Origin: Gentiana macrophylla
Taxonomy: Eukaryota > Streptophyta > Magnoliopsida > Gentianales > Gentianaceae
Length of the DNA stretch: 64,000 nt
Direction of reading: 5' to 3'
NCBI GenBank assembly: GCA_026214975.1
Contig: JAOBSW010000317.1
Coordinates: forward strand, 1-64,000
Positions 36,251 through 47,887 of the stretch are shown here, one piece after another. The notes below the pieces were generated by a model. It had not been told where the DNA came from and ran no database searches. It worked only from the letters and a program-made list of their open reading frames with translations. The position numbers and the translations under genes were made by a program. Numbering within the stretch: the stretch's first letter is position 1; the number at the start of each line of letters is the position of its first letter.

Positions 36251-37081
36251 GAAGTAATGTTGATCTCAATCATAAATATACACGAAGTCGAAGCATCGGA
36301 ATGCTTCTTCTTGGTACTCAGAAGCCTTTGCGATTTCTCCTCCAATGGCGGTCTCTCCGCAATGGAAGCAAGCATCCTTGGATTTGTCTTTTGCTATCTT
36401 ACGCGTTGGCTTAGGTGCCGCCTTCGCCTTCTTGGACTTTTAGGCTTTTGCCTTGCCGCTTGATTGAAGTGACTAGCAACACTTGCTTTCCGCTTCCCCG
36501 CGGTGCCCTCGGCGATCTTCAACATGTTCAATAACTCCATGAGGGCAATCTATCTTGTTCATGTGATAGTTCATCCTGACTGCGAGAATGAATCGGTAGA
36601 GATTGCGAGAATCAAGTCAATACTCAACTCGTTCCAACTTGTGGCCCGACTTCCCAAGCCTCTACATGTAACCGATCATTTTAAGCACGTGTGACCCCAC
36701 AGCAGTCCCATATGCCATCTTACAACCAAACAGGGCCTTCGAGACCTCGTACCTCTCAGTGCGAGACTGAGAAGCATAGAGTTCCTTTAGGCGGACCATG
36801 ATTGTGTAGGCGTCCATAGACTCATGCTGTTTCTGCAGTTCAGGTGTCATAGAAACAAGCATGATGCATGTAGCATCACTACTGTCAGAACAGTGCTTGT
36901 TGTACTTCTCGACAACATCTGCAGCCGAACCCTCAGCGGGCTTTTCCGGTAGGGCCTCGTCCAAGACATAGCCAATCTTCTCATGCCTCAAAACGATTTT
37001 GAGGTTTCTTTCCCAATCGAGAAAGTTAGTTTCGTCAAGCTTGTTTTCGATGATATAACGAATGTTCAATTTGTTTGACAT
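36251..37081 (-). pseudogene. Gag remnant of the third copia element
   Basis: ATG at 37081 opens MSNKLNIRYIIENKLDETNF, then WERNLKIVLRHEKIGYVLDE and MTPELQKQHESMDAYTIMV, a standard UBN2-type gag. The frame stays open to 36662 and then shifts near GSHVLKMIGYM. A decayed zinc knuckle is likely near 36350. The leader at 37082-38890 contains no gag sequence. Confidence 0.85.
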
Positions 37082-37139
37082 TTTCTACAACAATAAATAA
37101 AGATAGAATAAGTAAAAGCTCATGTATAGAAAACCCTAA

Positions 37140-38890
37140 ATTTGCACTTAAAAATTTCCTAAGGTTTTACTCCCACTAGCCAACTATTCGAATTGGCTTT
37201 CAAGAATCTAAATAATTCTTTAGTGGTGGGATCCCGTCTAGTTGCCGATTCCCGGCGAGGGCGATCAACGAGATAATTTCGGCGGGTAGGTACTCTTACC
37301 AATCGCATCGCATCGACTCCGGTGGTGACTAGTCAACTCTTTGGCGCTTCACATCACCATGTGATAGTCAACCCCTTGTCTCTAAAATCAGACGGTCTGG
37401 CGAGGGCCAATCACCGCAAGATTTTAGTCGAGTCATAACCTTGATATTCATGAGATCTCGTAGCGATCATATCTCAATAATAACGATATACCCGTGGTAG
37501 GTCAACTCCCGGCGAGGGCCGATCGATTGGATCGAACAAGGGCTCTTCACCGTCATTATAATATTGGGAGACAATATTGGCTCGAGTTTTGGTGTGGGAA
37601 TAATTTTAAAATTAATTCACTTAATTAATTTGGTTTAATTTTGGTCTCATCTACTATGTGTATATTACTACTATATCATATAAAGTAAAACATACCCAAC
37701 ATTCGCGCACAAAATAACCGGTATGATCATGGAATTTTCCTAGGTGCGGTTTGAATACAAAGCCCAGTGAAACCGCGGGTCACAAACTAAGGGTATCTGC
37801 AACCGCCAATAGGATCTTTATTCTTTCACGTAATGGGTTCTTTATCTCTCCTTGGTCTTCAACTTCTTGCTCCATTCTTGTTACATAATAATTTATCTAA
37901 TAATTACACCGCCGCGCACATGGGGGAGGGAGGAGCTAACGAGGAATGGGATAATTGCGAAAGTAAACTAGGTCACGTTCTTCATGCGGCCTAGGATTTT
38001 TTTTTTTCAAAACCAACATAAAAAAACATTCCCATCTATCGCATTGGTGAGTCGATGATCGATCGGAATTAAAATATAATCGCATTATATCTAAACATCT
38101 AATCCATACAATTTTATCTTATGAAAAAGATTAAATTCTAATATTTTTAACTACTTATCGTCTTTATTTTATCACGTCAAATAATTAAATAACTTTTAAT
38201 TAATTACATGACTTAATCGAAAATTAAAATTAACATTTAATTTTAAATCGATTTTAATTTTAATTAAATTTGAACTTTTCAAAATAAAATTAAAATTATA
38301 AAGTTTTCTATTGCTTCCTTTCCAAAACTAAATTTCTTAGGCGCAGCCACTTTCCAAAATCAAAATTTTGGAAGTGGCAAGCAAAGCAAACTTTCAAATC
38401 AAATATTTGAAAAGGCGCAAAACATTCAAAATCAAATATTTGGAAAAGCCAAATAATTTTGGTTGGTGTGACACTTTCCAAAATCAAAATTTTGGAAGTA
38501 GCTAAAGGCACAAGCTTTACAAATCGAATATTTGAAAAGGCTGGCACATTCAAATCAAAATTTGGAAGGCCAACATGCCATATGGTTTCCGATGGCCAAA
38601 CTATTTGAACCATTGGTTGCCATATGACACAACTAAACAAGCGAGATATCATATGCACAATAAATATCACAAAGCGAAAGGGTCGATCTCCCCATTGGAA
38701 GAAGGCGACCCGACGGATGGCGACCGAAGACCGCCGCGCCGCCGAGGAGGCCGCCGCCGATCGGCCGAGCCCGTAAACCCTAATTTTTTTGTTTTTGTTT
38801 TTTTGTTTTAACGTTTCGTGATTTAAATCTTGCATCTATCGATTAAATACTACGCAATTAATTTATGCTTATTGCTTAAGCTCGAAGTCT
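37140..38890 (-). other. Leader (5' untranslated) of the third copia element, with AAATTTTG repeats
   Basis: Between the gag start and the PBS there is about 1.8 kb without gag sequence. At 38340-38575 phrases such as TTCCAAAATCAAAATTTTGGAAG and TCAAATATTTGAAAAGGC recur four to six times and are self-complementary (CAAAATTTTG, CAAATATTTG). A GC-rich patch with CCGCCGCGCCGCCGAGGAGG lies near 38735. I see no host gene. Confidence 0.6.
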
Positions 38891-38904
38891 GGCTCCGATA
38901 CCAC
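38891..38904 (-). other. Primer-binding site of the third copia element
   Basis: On the minus strand, GTGGTATCGGAGCC directly follows the CA end of the LTR. It matches the usual initiator-Met tRNA site (TGGTATCAGAGCC) with one change. Confidence 0.88.
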
Positions 38905-40170
38905 TGTTAGGAAATCACTAGTTTAACGCAGCGGAATTTAAAATTTGATTTCCTTTTCTAGATCATTTTTCGTTTAATGCAATAAACACGTTAAGTAGTT
39001 TGACGGTTATACCTCAGATGATCTATAAGATCGTCGCTTTGACCGTCAACGGAGAGTAGTTCGGTCGCCAAAAGCCCGTCTGCAGCGTCCGGCCTCTATC
39101 ATTAATCCACACGAACCCCTTGCGGGAATCCTCTTGGATTCTTATCGGAAAAACTCCGGTTTCTTAGGGCCGGCCTTTTCCTCCTCACAAACTCACTATG
39201 GATTGCTCTCTATTTTACACAAGAACTATGAGCTCTTGCAATTGTGATGTATAAAAGAGCTTGACACCCACCTCTTATTTATAGTTAAAAGTGGCGCCCG
39301 TATGTGTGTAGGAGAAGAAAATATTTTCCCAATAAAATAAGGAAAATCAATTAGATTGATTTATCTCTTTAATTATAATTTATTTTGTCAATATCTTATA
39401 TTGAATATAATTATCTTATTATCATAAATCTATTTTTCCAAAATCAATTAATATCTTATATTAATATTATGACAATCTAATTAATTAAAGTGCACTTGAT
39501 CAAAAGTGTATCTCATACACTTAAATGTGGCGCCCATGTGCCAAATAATTGGCTTCGGAATATTCTTTAATTAATATAATTTGTATATAATTAATATCTT
39601 GTATTTTATTTATTCATAATAAATAAATACCACCATATTAATTTACCACCATAACCTTTATAGTCAGAGATAAACTTTCATTATTTGGTTATCAACTATA
39701 ACGCATTTTAATCCGACTCGATGTTCATATATGTGTGTGACCCGATAGGCTTCGAATATGTTGGCCGTAGACACAAAGTGCAATTTACTAAAATGCCCTT
39801 CATACCTAACGATCACGGGATAGCGTCTAGCAACACACCGTGACCCCCAATCATCGGAAGAGTCAAAAGAAATGACTACTACCTTTCATGTGAAGCAGTT
39901 ACCGTGTAACTCACAATCCTACCGCTGAATTAATATCCATACGATCGTATCTCGAGTGTCAATACATTGACGATCGTATCTTATAATCTGGATATCATGC
40001 TCTCTCGGAATAACACATTTACTCCCATTTTGCAAAAATTCTCGAGAGCTAGACATTCCTTATAAGAAGGCCATTTCGGATATTCGATCCCAATCATAGG
40101 ATACGCAATTCCCGGACGACCAATCATGTATACTCCGCATGCTTCAATATCATACCCAATTACTACCGCA
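38905..40170 (-). repeat. 5' LTR of the third copia element, truncated
   Basis: Starts TGTTAGGAAATCACTAG and follows the left LTR to CTACCGCATG (40164-40172, matching 32639-32648). There it jumps directly into transposase coding sequence. About 546 bp of LTR are missing. Confidence 0.93.
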
Positions 40171-40744
40171 TGCCAGGGAATACTCTTTTTTCCGCTTTGG
40201 CTAGCAAGAGATGCAAGTCTGCTGCCGTTGGACGACGGAGATACTCTTCTCCATAAACATTACATATTGCTCGAGTGAACATCTTTAGGATCTCTATGCT
40301 CGTTGATTCGGCAATACCCCAAGTGTCGTCAAAGAGATCTGCGACCGTACCGTATGCTAGTTGTCTGATAGGACATGCCACCTTTTGCATTGTTGAGAAT
40401 CCGAGGCAGCCGGTGGCATCAGGCTTCTGGACGAAAGAGTCATTATGGTTGGCAATGTCACACATAATCTTTTCACATAAATGCTTATGCATTCTGAAGC
40501 GACGACGAAAAGTATCAGGCGCATACGTATATGGATTTGCAAAGTATTGTTCGTGGATTAGTGCATTTGCACTCTCTCTTAGACGCTGTATGTACCTGCG
40601 ACCGGGAATTGAACCACCCCATTGGGATGATTCGTCATCTGTTGTGTTTTGATGCTCCATGTTGAGTAGGGTCATAGTTGTGTGACGACGCCTTGCGTAA
40701 GTTTCGTCATCATTTTTCTTCCAGAATTGTAGCATTCTCTTCAT
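40163..40744 (-). pseudogene. PIF/Harbinger transposase, N-terminal part
   Basis: ATG at 40744. The reading frame of about 190 residues is intact: MKRMLQFWKKNDDETYARRR, SSQWGGSIPGRRYIQRLR, FRRRFRMHKHLCEKIMCDI, MQKVACPIRQLAYGTVADL, LAKAEKRVFPGM. These are typical N-terminal blocks of plant Harbinger nucleases, including the HTH-like region. It stops at FPGM, exactly where the family usually continues into the first catalytic Asp segment; the rest has been lost at the retrotransposon junction. The continuation is at 31386-30741. Confidence 0.9.
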
Positions 40745-40842
40745 TTCACAAGCAAGAAGAAAATAGTGAAAAGATAAAAGCGAGAGATCTTTTTATAAGA
40801 GAAATGTTTGTGCATTTCTTGATATAATGAAGGTGGTATTTA

Positions 40843-41257
<415 letters not shown>

Positions 41258-41559
41258 ACATATGTGAAATAATTTTAATTTATTATTTATTTTGATTTTA
41301 AATTTTAACAATTATTTTTCAATAAATTTTATATTAATAAAAAATATTAATTAAAATAACCGTCATTACCCTAAATTATTGATATTCATAAAGTAATAAT
41401 AAACTAATAAAAAAATTGATACCACATTTTGATCCCTATTATTGGAGATGGTAACTTGATATCATATTAAGCATGGCCGTAGGAGTCTTATTTTGCATTT
41501 TGATCACTATCTCAAAATCTACCATTGGAGTTGCACTAATGTATTTAAATTGAGTGTTG

Positions 41560-41887
41560 AGGCTGAGGTTTGATTCGGTATAAGGTCAATTCTTTCGGCA
41601 ATATAAGAGTTTTGTAACCTTTAGGTCATTAAGGCATACCGCCCGACCCGGTGGTATAAGGCAATTCTTTGGCATGGTAGCGCCATTTCCAATTTACAAG
41701 CGAATTCTTAATATCTTCTACAATAATATTAAAATTTGTATGTATATTATGTCAGACAATTTCTAGTGTAACTGTGTATTTGGTTCAACTCTTGAGAAGC
41801 TTTACTACCTTATCTAACTTGGTTGTTGAGCTTTTTTCCCTTTTTGAATTTGCGCATGGGAAAAATTTAAGGGTCCACCATTGTCAG
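41560..41887. other. Intergenic, no gene seen
   Basis: AT-rich sequence after the Harbinger right edge. A GGTATAAGGxCAATTCTTT phrase appears twice (about 41578 and 41652), which suggests a small old repeat. Confidence 0.4.
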
Positions 41888-42500
41888 CGGCGGATCTAAG
41901 AATCTACACCGGGGTAAATATGAAGATTTATCGACGTCTACACTACGTTTTTAACTACAAAACTATATTGTTGTAATCCATTACAAAAATCTCGAGTCTC
42001 AGTGGGATAACCCCACCACAGTAACGTTGGATCCACTTTAGCTAGATTCGATCTACATCATCCATGTACAAAGCGCTCGGTGATATAAATTATTAAAATA
42101 GATAGAAGCGAGAAATATGTGATTATAATTGCATCGGTGATATAAATTATTGATGCATGACACCAAACCATTAGATATATATATATACGAGATCACGGTG
42201 GATCTAAGAATGTACACGGGGTAAATTTGAAGATTCATCGGCGTATACCTCGTTTTTAACACAAAATTATATTGTTGTAATACATTAAAAAAATCTCGAG
42301 TCTCGATTGGGATAACCCTTACCGGGATGTATTTGGATCCGCTTAAGCTTAGCTTGATCTACATCATTCATGTACAAAGCGCTCGGTGATATAAATTATT
42401 AAAATAGATCGAATAGAAATATGTGATTATAATTGCATCGGTGATATAAATTATTGATGCATGGCACCAAACCATTAGCATATATATACGAGATATGATC
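41888..42500. repeat. Two tandem units of about 305 bp
   Basis: Unit 1 (about 41888-42190) and unit 2 (about 42191-42500) both run from GCGGATCTAAGAAT or GGTGGATCTAAGAAT through ATTGTTGTAATxCATTA, AAATCTCGAGTCTC and TACAAAGCGCTCGGTGATAT to CACCAAACCATTAG. GGTGATATAAATTATT occurs twice inside each unit. The pair ends directly before the LTR at 42506. Confidence 0.88.
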
Positions 42501-42505
42501 TCGCT

Positions 42506-44216
42506 TGTTAGTTGTAGTGCCGAAAGACAATTTTGTAATTGTTTTAAATTAATAAATGAATGATTTTATTATTCATCTTATTTTGCTTCGTGCTTATATA
42601 GTATACCTTCTTTTGCAAACCCTAAGTATATCTGTATGTAACCACTCGGCTCGGTGTATGGATTACGTGAGGATTGAGTTAGTAGTGATATACTTAAGCT
42701 TGATTAGTCCGTGGTGAACTTAATCGAGTTTAGGGTCTCTTGATTAAAACACCAATAATGCTTGAACACCTTAGGGTGTGATAGTCTTATCGGATTTGTC
42801 GGTGAGGAATTACTCGTGGGGCATTTATATATGATGGCATTCATATAGAATTTGGACCGATTTAATCTGAATTTCTCGATATAATTCCGTGTCGAGGAAT
42901 CTTATTAAATCATTAGATGATCATATATGGATCAACCTTAATCTGAGGTGATCACGAGTCTTTGCTTGTCGGGGTAGTGTTTGATGTGTTGAATTCACGG
43001 TTCACTTAAATATGTGTTCCAAGCAACTTACTCATTGGCTTATCTCAGGATGAGTGAGTAGTTACGATTTTCCACAGACATGGAATCCATTCATTCTGTG
43101 GGAAGTAGAGGCGATCCCTTATTTGTTAGCCTAAGAAAGTGATCGATCCGGGAGTTCATATTAGACTAATTGATCAGCTAGTCGGATATGTGAACTAATT
43201 GATCATCAGGGGTTAATGGTAAATAAGGATAAGATATTACGAGTCGGGTTCACGGAGACTTCCCGCTCGAGAATGGGCGTCTATGGAGAGGTTAATCCGT
43301 ATGTAGTGATTATATCAATGGGCGACTTATTCACTACATGGGTTGAGTATAAGTATACATCTATAATCGGTAGAGTTTGATTTCGGGTTTATGGTGGCGT
43401 AATCCGGAATTAATAATTAATGTCTTTGATTCGGTTTGATGAATAATCAATTATTGGAGCTCTTTGGTTATGGTCCATGGTCCCGATGTAGCTTACGTAA
43501 TTGGTTGATAATCTTGTTATTTGGGCCTCAGTGATGATTAATTGGCTGGGCTAATTAATTGATATGCATGGATATTATTTAGTTGGACTAAATAATATAA
43601 TACACATAAAAGATATTTTATGTGGGCTTAATGGCCCTTAATGGTGGCGCCAATATCACATTTAATTAGAGAGAAATTAGTTTTCTTGGATAATTATTTG
43701 ACATGTGATTTATCATTTATTAGTTAAATGATAATTCATGGAATATTAGATAATAATATGATTTATCCTAATCTGTTTGGGATAATCATTTTATTTATCT
43801 TTTATTTGAAATAAAGGATTAATGTAATAATTATCTCTTAATTATTTAATCCTTGGAGGACAATGTTTACTCTCCTATATAAAGAGAGTTCTCCCAAGCC
43901 TTAGGAAATGGCAAATTTCGACCACCTTAGAAAAAAGAGAGAAATAATTAGTTTTCTTGTCTTGGGTTTTAGAAGAAGAAAAACTCTAAGTTTTTCTTGG
44001 TGTTGCATATCGAGGAGGTTCGTGTATCAAGAAGGATGTCCACCAACCGCCGTTTGGAGAACACATCGGAAGATCTTGGCTTCTCTTCCTACTATTGGTA
44101 ACATGATCTTAACCCCCTTGTAGTAGTTAAATCCTTTATTTATGTATTGTGATATATAAATCGTGATCCATCCATTTGTGGCGTAGATCTAAGTCGTTTA
44201 GATCTAAGATCCTACA
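42506..44216. mobile_element. Solo or truncated LTR, same family as 57212-58967
   Basis: Starts TGTTAGTTGTAGTGCC and shares most of its length with 57212-58967: GAAAGACAATT, GGTGTGATAGTCTTATCGG, GTGGGGCATTTATATATGAT, ATCTGAGGTGATC, CTATATAAAGAGAGTTCT. The last, near 43878, contains a TATA box on the plus strand. The right end is unclear: after GTTTAGATCTA the two copies differ. No target duplication was found. Confidence 0.8.
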
Positions 44217-44257
44217 TCCTTCACTCTTCACGATCTTTGGATGGTAGCGCAAGTATT

Positions 44258-44302
44258 AAACACCAAAAGCGGCGTCGTTTGGACAAGCGGCGTCGTTTTG
44301 GT
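44258..44302. repeat. Palindromic CACCAAAA..TTTTGGTG with two GGCGTCGTTT cores
   Basis: CACCAAAAGCGGCGTCGTTT, then GGACAA, then GCGGCGTCGTTTTGGTG. The outer eight bases are inverted repeats and the core is repeated directly. It is one of several CGRCGYCGTTT sites in the window. Confidence 0.6.
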
Positions 44303-44471
44303 GTTCAACTACTGCACTTTACCGTTCGATGCCGTAAACTAATGAAACGACATATCGCTCATTATATTCTAGAGATTTTTTTTGAGGGTTTTTTAGAGAA
44401 CATTGCCGCGTATATCAAAGAAAGTGAAAAGTGAATTAACTGGCCCTAAAAAAAAAAGTGAATTAACTACA

Positions 44472-44775
44472 TGGTTGTGTTTGTTTTGGGTTGGAGTTTT
44501 TTTTAGGGGTTTTTTAGATAAAGTGATTGAAGTAATGATTAGAAAGTTAAGATGTTTTTTTGAAATTTGTGTAGATTGTGAAATGATTGATGGAATAAAG
44601 TAGAATAATGAATAAAATAATGGTAAAAAATGTAATAAAGTTGATAAAGTGAAATGATGAGAGATGGTTTAATATTTTTTTATTTGTAGTTGAAGATTTG
44701 ATTGGTGGGAGAATTGTAAGAAATGATTGGTGATGTGATTTAAAAAAAAACTCTTGGCAAAACAAACACAACCAT
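44472..44775. mobile_element. MITE with 18-bp perfect terminal inverted repeats
   Basis: ATGGTTGTGTTTGTTTTG at the left is repeated in reverse as CAAAACAAACACAACCAT at the right; the first and last 18 bases match exactly. The interior is AT-rich and non-coding. The target duplication is not clear (the outer AT may belong to it), so the superfamily (hAT or PIF-like) is undecided. Confidence 0.8.
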
Positions 44776-44919
44776 ATTCCTCGTCTTTAATTGATTGATC
44801 AGAGAACTTTTACTGACGTTGTAATTGCCACGATTCTAATGGTGAATTTTAAAGTGTTTTAGATTTTAATTATCAACCTTCCCATATCAGAGCAGAGTTC
44901 ATGAATTCGAACATTGGTG

Positions 44920-46830
44920 TCCACACTTGAAGGGCGTGTTGAAGATAGATCATGTAAGTGTTGCGAGAGATAACCCACACTTGAAGGGGCGTGTTAAAGT
45001 AATTATCAACAATGTATAATTGCTTTCTTTTTAAGCATTGATTTAAATTATATTGTTGTGTCAGTGTTTTGTATTACAAATCACTAGGAAGAATACTAGG
45101 TCGTCTAGTAGTAAATTGGGAATGTTGTATTTCTCGAGAAAAATCAGTTGAATACCAACGTGTATAAAAATTCATAATGAAGTTGATTTTCTTGTGGTTA
45201 ATTGGCTCGATCATACATATAGGGAATTATGCCAAGTGTCCAAAGTGTTACAAGAGATAATTTTCTCTATCCTAATCATATGTAGATTCTACATTATCAC
45301 TAATATTTTCCCTCAAACAATAAGGGGTCTTGACCACCTTAAGTTTGTCTACTAAGCCATTAAGTCGGCTAATATATAGAAAGAAGTTTGGTCAGACAAT
45401 CTGCCTTATTAAGAATATAGTTGATAGCCAAGAAACATTTCAGAACTTGATATCTTGATATAGTGAAACATCCATCCGAATATATGTTTAGTTATAGGAT
45501 GGAGCACGGGATTATAGGGTGATGTACATGCACCTCTATCGTCACACCACATAACTATCAAGGCCACTTAATACATAGATAAGCAGAGGCCACGTGAATT
45601 ATGAGAGTAGTATTAAGATATATACAATCTTAATTATCTACTCCCAATCGACAACCTTGAGGGAAAGATGGTAATTCAACATGGTATCGAGCGTAAAGTC
45701 ACCTTTCAAACCCCATTCCAAGCACAATTTTCCAACAAAAATATATTAAACTTACAAGTGGTTGGTCTCTCTTCCCACTTGTATTGAGATATATACAATG
45801 TTAATTATCCTTCCTTATAGGCTCACATAACAAAAAATATATTAAACTTACAAGTGGTTGGTCTCTCTTCCTTTCCGTACTGAGATATATACAATGTTAA
45901 TTATCCTTCCTTATAGGCTCACATGGGGTCTTTCCATTTTCATATAGGCCTTCATACAGGCTCACAGTTAAGGGAGCGTATTGAAATATACACAATGTTA
46001 AGTATCCCTTCTTATAGGCCCACACAATGTTAATTATCCTCTCTTATAGGCTCATGCTTTGGTCTCTCCCTCTTTTTATATAGGCCTTCCTATAGGCCGT
46101 AACTTGAAGAAACGTAATGAAATATATACAATGTTAATTATCCATTCTTATAAACCCACTTTGAGTCCCTCTTATAGGCTCACACATGTCTCTCTCTCCC
46201 TTTTTTTTATATAGGCCATATAGGCTCTCTCTTCCTATATACCCACAATTAAAGGGCATATTGAGATATATACAATTTAATTATCTCTTCTTATAGGTCT
46301 ACTCTTAAGGTCTCTTCTTATAGGCTCACACGAGTCTCTCTCCCTTTTTATAGACCTATGCTTGAGGGAGCGTATTTATAGGCCTTATAGGCTTACACGG
46401 GACTCACCCTTTTTATAGACCCATACTTAAGCGGACGTATTGAGATATAATACGCGTCTCTCTCTCCTTTCTTATAGACCAACACTTGTGGGACGTATAT
46501 GCAATGTTAATTATCTCTTATTATATGCCCATACTTGAGGTTCATTCTTATAGGCTCACACGGGTCTCTCTCCCTTTTTATAGGCCACACTTGAGGGTGT
46601 ATTTATAGGCCTTATAGGCTAACACGAGTCTGTCTCCGTTTTTATAGGCCCAAACTTGAGGGAACGTATTGAGATATAACACGAGTTTCTTTCTCTTCCT
46701 ATAGATCCGCATTTGAGAGGGCGTTGAGATATATCTGATATTAATTATCGAATTTTATAGGTCGCGTTTGAGGCGTAGTGATGTATTCGGATATATCTGA
46801 TGTTAATTATATACCCTCTCGAGTATGTTA
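44920..46830 (+). repeat. Array derived from PPT and LTR-start units of a small TRIM-like element
   Basis: A unit of the form CACACTTGAGGGxGCGTATTGAGATATATACAATGTTAATTATCC, split by CTTATAGGCxCACAC and TCTCTCTCCCTTTTTATAGGCC, recurs with strong decay at least ten times, densest at 45780-46760. The CTTGAGGGxGCG part looks like a polypurine tract and TGTTGAGATATAT like an LTR start. At 44925 and 44980 the cleaner forms ACTTGAAGGGCGTGTTGAAG and ACTTGAAGGGGCGTGTTAAAG are seen. Confidence 0.65.
45611..45692 (+). repeat. Short LTR-like end followed by a primer-binding-like site
   Basis: TATTAAGATATATACAATCT..GTAATTCAACA (about 71 bp) is followed directly by TGGTATCGAGC, close to the tRNA-Met site TGGTATCAGAGC. 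The LTR/PBS junction of a TRIM-like element seems to be preserved here. Confidence 0.6.
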
Positions 46831-47887
46831 ATTCAATAACGAGAGAGATAAAGATGATTAAATTCTGAGAGATATCGTAGATTTGTAGACTTGTAGTTAT
46901 ATGATTAATCATATAGTTTAAATTCTTTCAACATTTTAGTAAATCCTCATGCATTATAAGCGGGTTTTGATTGATATATTATGTGAATGAGCCGGCCATT
47001 AGGAATAGTAAATTTCAAAATTATGTCATGCAAGTTTCGTGAGGCTATGACAATAAATCAATCAATAATTAATTAGAAGCCAGGCTGGAAAAGGCATCGG
47101 ATACTTACTTTATTCATTAATTAAATGAATAATTAATTTTGCTGATAAAAAAATGAATAAATAATTCACGTCATAGCACTATATATAGACCCACAATCTG
47201 TGAAGAAAACTTTCGTCCTTCCCTACTCTTTTCTATTAGGTTTTAGAAACCTGCCGGCGTAGTGGCCGGCTGGCCAGTCATACGCCGCCAAGTCACCACC
47301 ATAAACGGCGGAGGTAATCTTCATTTTCACGGTATATATTATTGATTCAATCATCCGTGATTTCATGCTACCAATTCTTGATGAAATTAATAAATTTTGC
47401 TTGTCTTCTTCTACAACTTCCGAATATGTCACACGTAAAAACATTTGATAGAATATCATCAAATATTGCAGGATTTTTAATCTCGGGATCAAATCACGAC
47501 GATAACAAGATCAGCAGAAGAACATATATGATCTGGAAATGCTAATTTCATAACAAAATTATACTAACAAATTGATATTAAAGCTGGAAAAAAAATAAAA
47601 GATAGGAAAGTTGGACGGCAAAAACAACTAATTAATGCATCATTAAAGACTAATAAAACAAGACTTTTGATTTAATTTTACAAGAAGGACTTTTAATAAT
47701 TACAGAAATACGAGTTTGATATAACTCTGCTGGATAAAAAGAGAGACCACACCTCTTGAACCAAAATACTTGTATACTAATTTATAAATATTCCAATTTT
47801 AACCTTTAATCATAGAGTGACTAAGTGACAAATTATCTTATTAATATGAATATGATAACTTGTAATACTTAATAATTATTTAATAAA
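46831..47887. other. Intergenic; one weak hypothetical frame
   Basis: A minus-strand frame 47492-47223 (89 residues, ending YAGRFLKPNRKE) has an ordinary amino-acid mix, but I recognise nothing in it and no promoter is evident. On the plus strand a TATA-like CTATATATAG lies at 47179-47188 with no clear gene after it. The rest, next to the bZIP stop, is AT-rich 3' flank. Confidence 0.35.

Larger units (their letters stand above)
31387..40170 (-). mobile_element. Third Ty1/copia LTR retrotransposon, inserted in the Harbinger transposase gene
   Basis: The left LTR is 31387-33194 and the right LTR starts at 38905 but is cut at about 40170. Minus-strand order is gag, protease, integrase, RT, RNase H. 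A PBS lies inside the right LTR (GTGGTATCGGAGCC, 38904-38891) and a PPT inside the left one. Long LTRs (1.8 kb) and the gag and RNase H wording suggest an Angela/TAR-like lineage. All frames are broken. The target duplication cannot be checked, because the right flank was deleted together with the last 546 bp or so of the LTR and part of the transposase gene. Confidence 0.93.

Noticed and set aside
43908..44123. Open frame in the solo LTR, and its counterpart at 58660-58872
   Set aside because: Both lie at the same place in the two LTR copies just after the TATA box, but the peptides differ in frame and content, so this is LTR leader rather than a gene.
47223..47492. 89-residue minus-strand open frame near the bZIP gene
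   Set aside because: No promoter, domain or homologue is recognised; left as weak hypothetical text in the intergenic entry.
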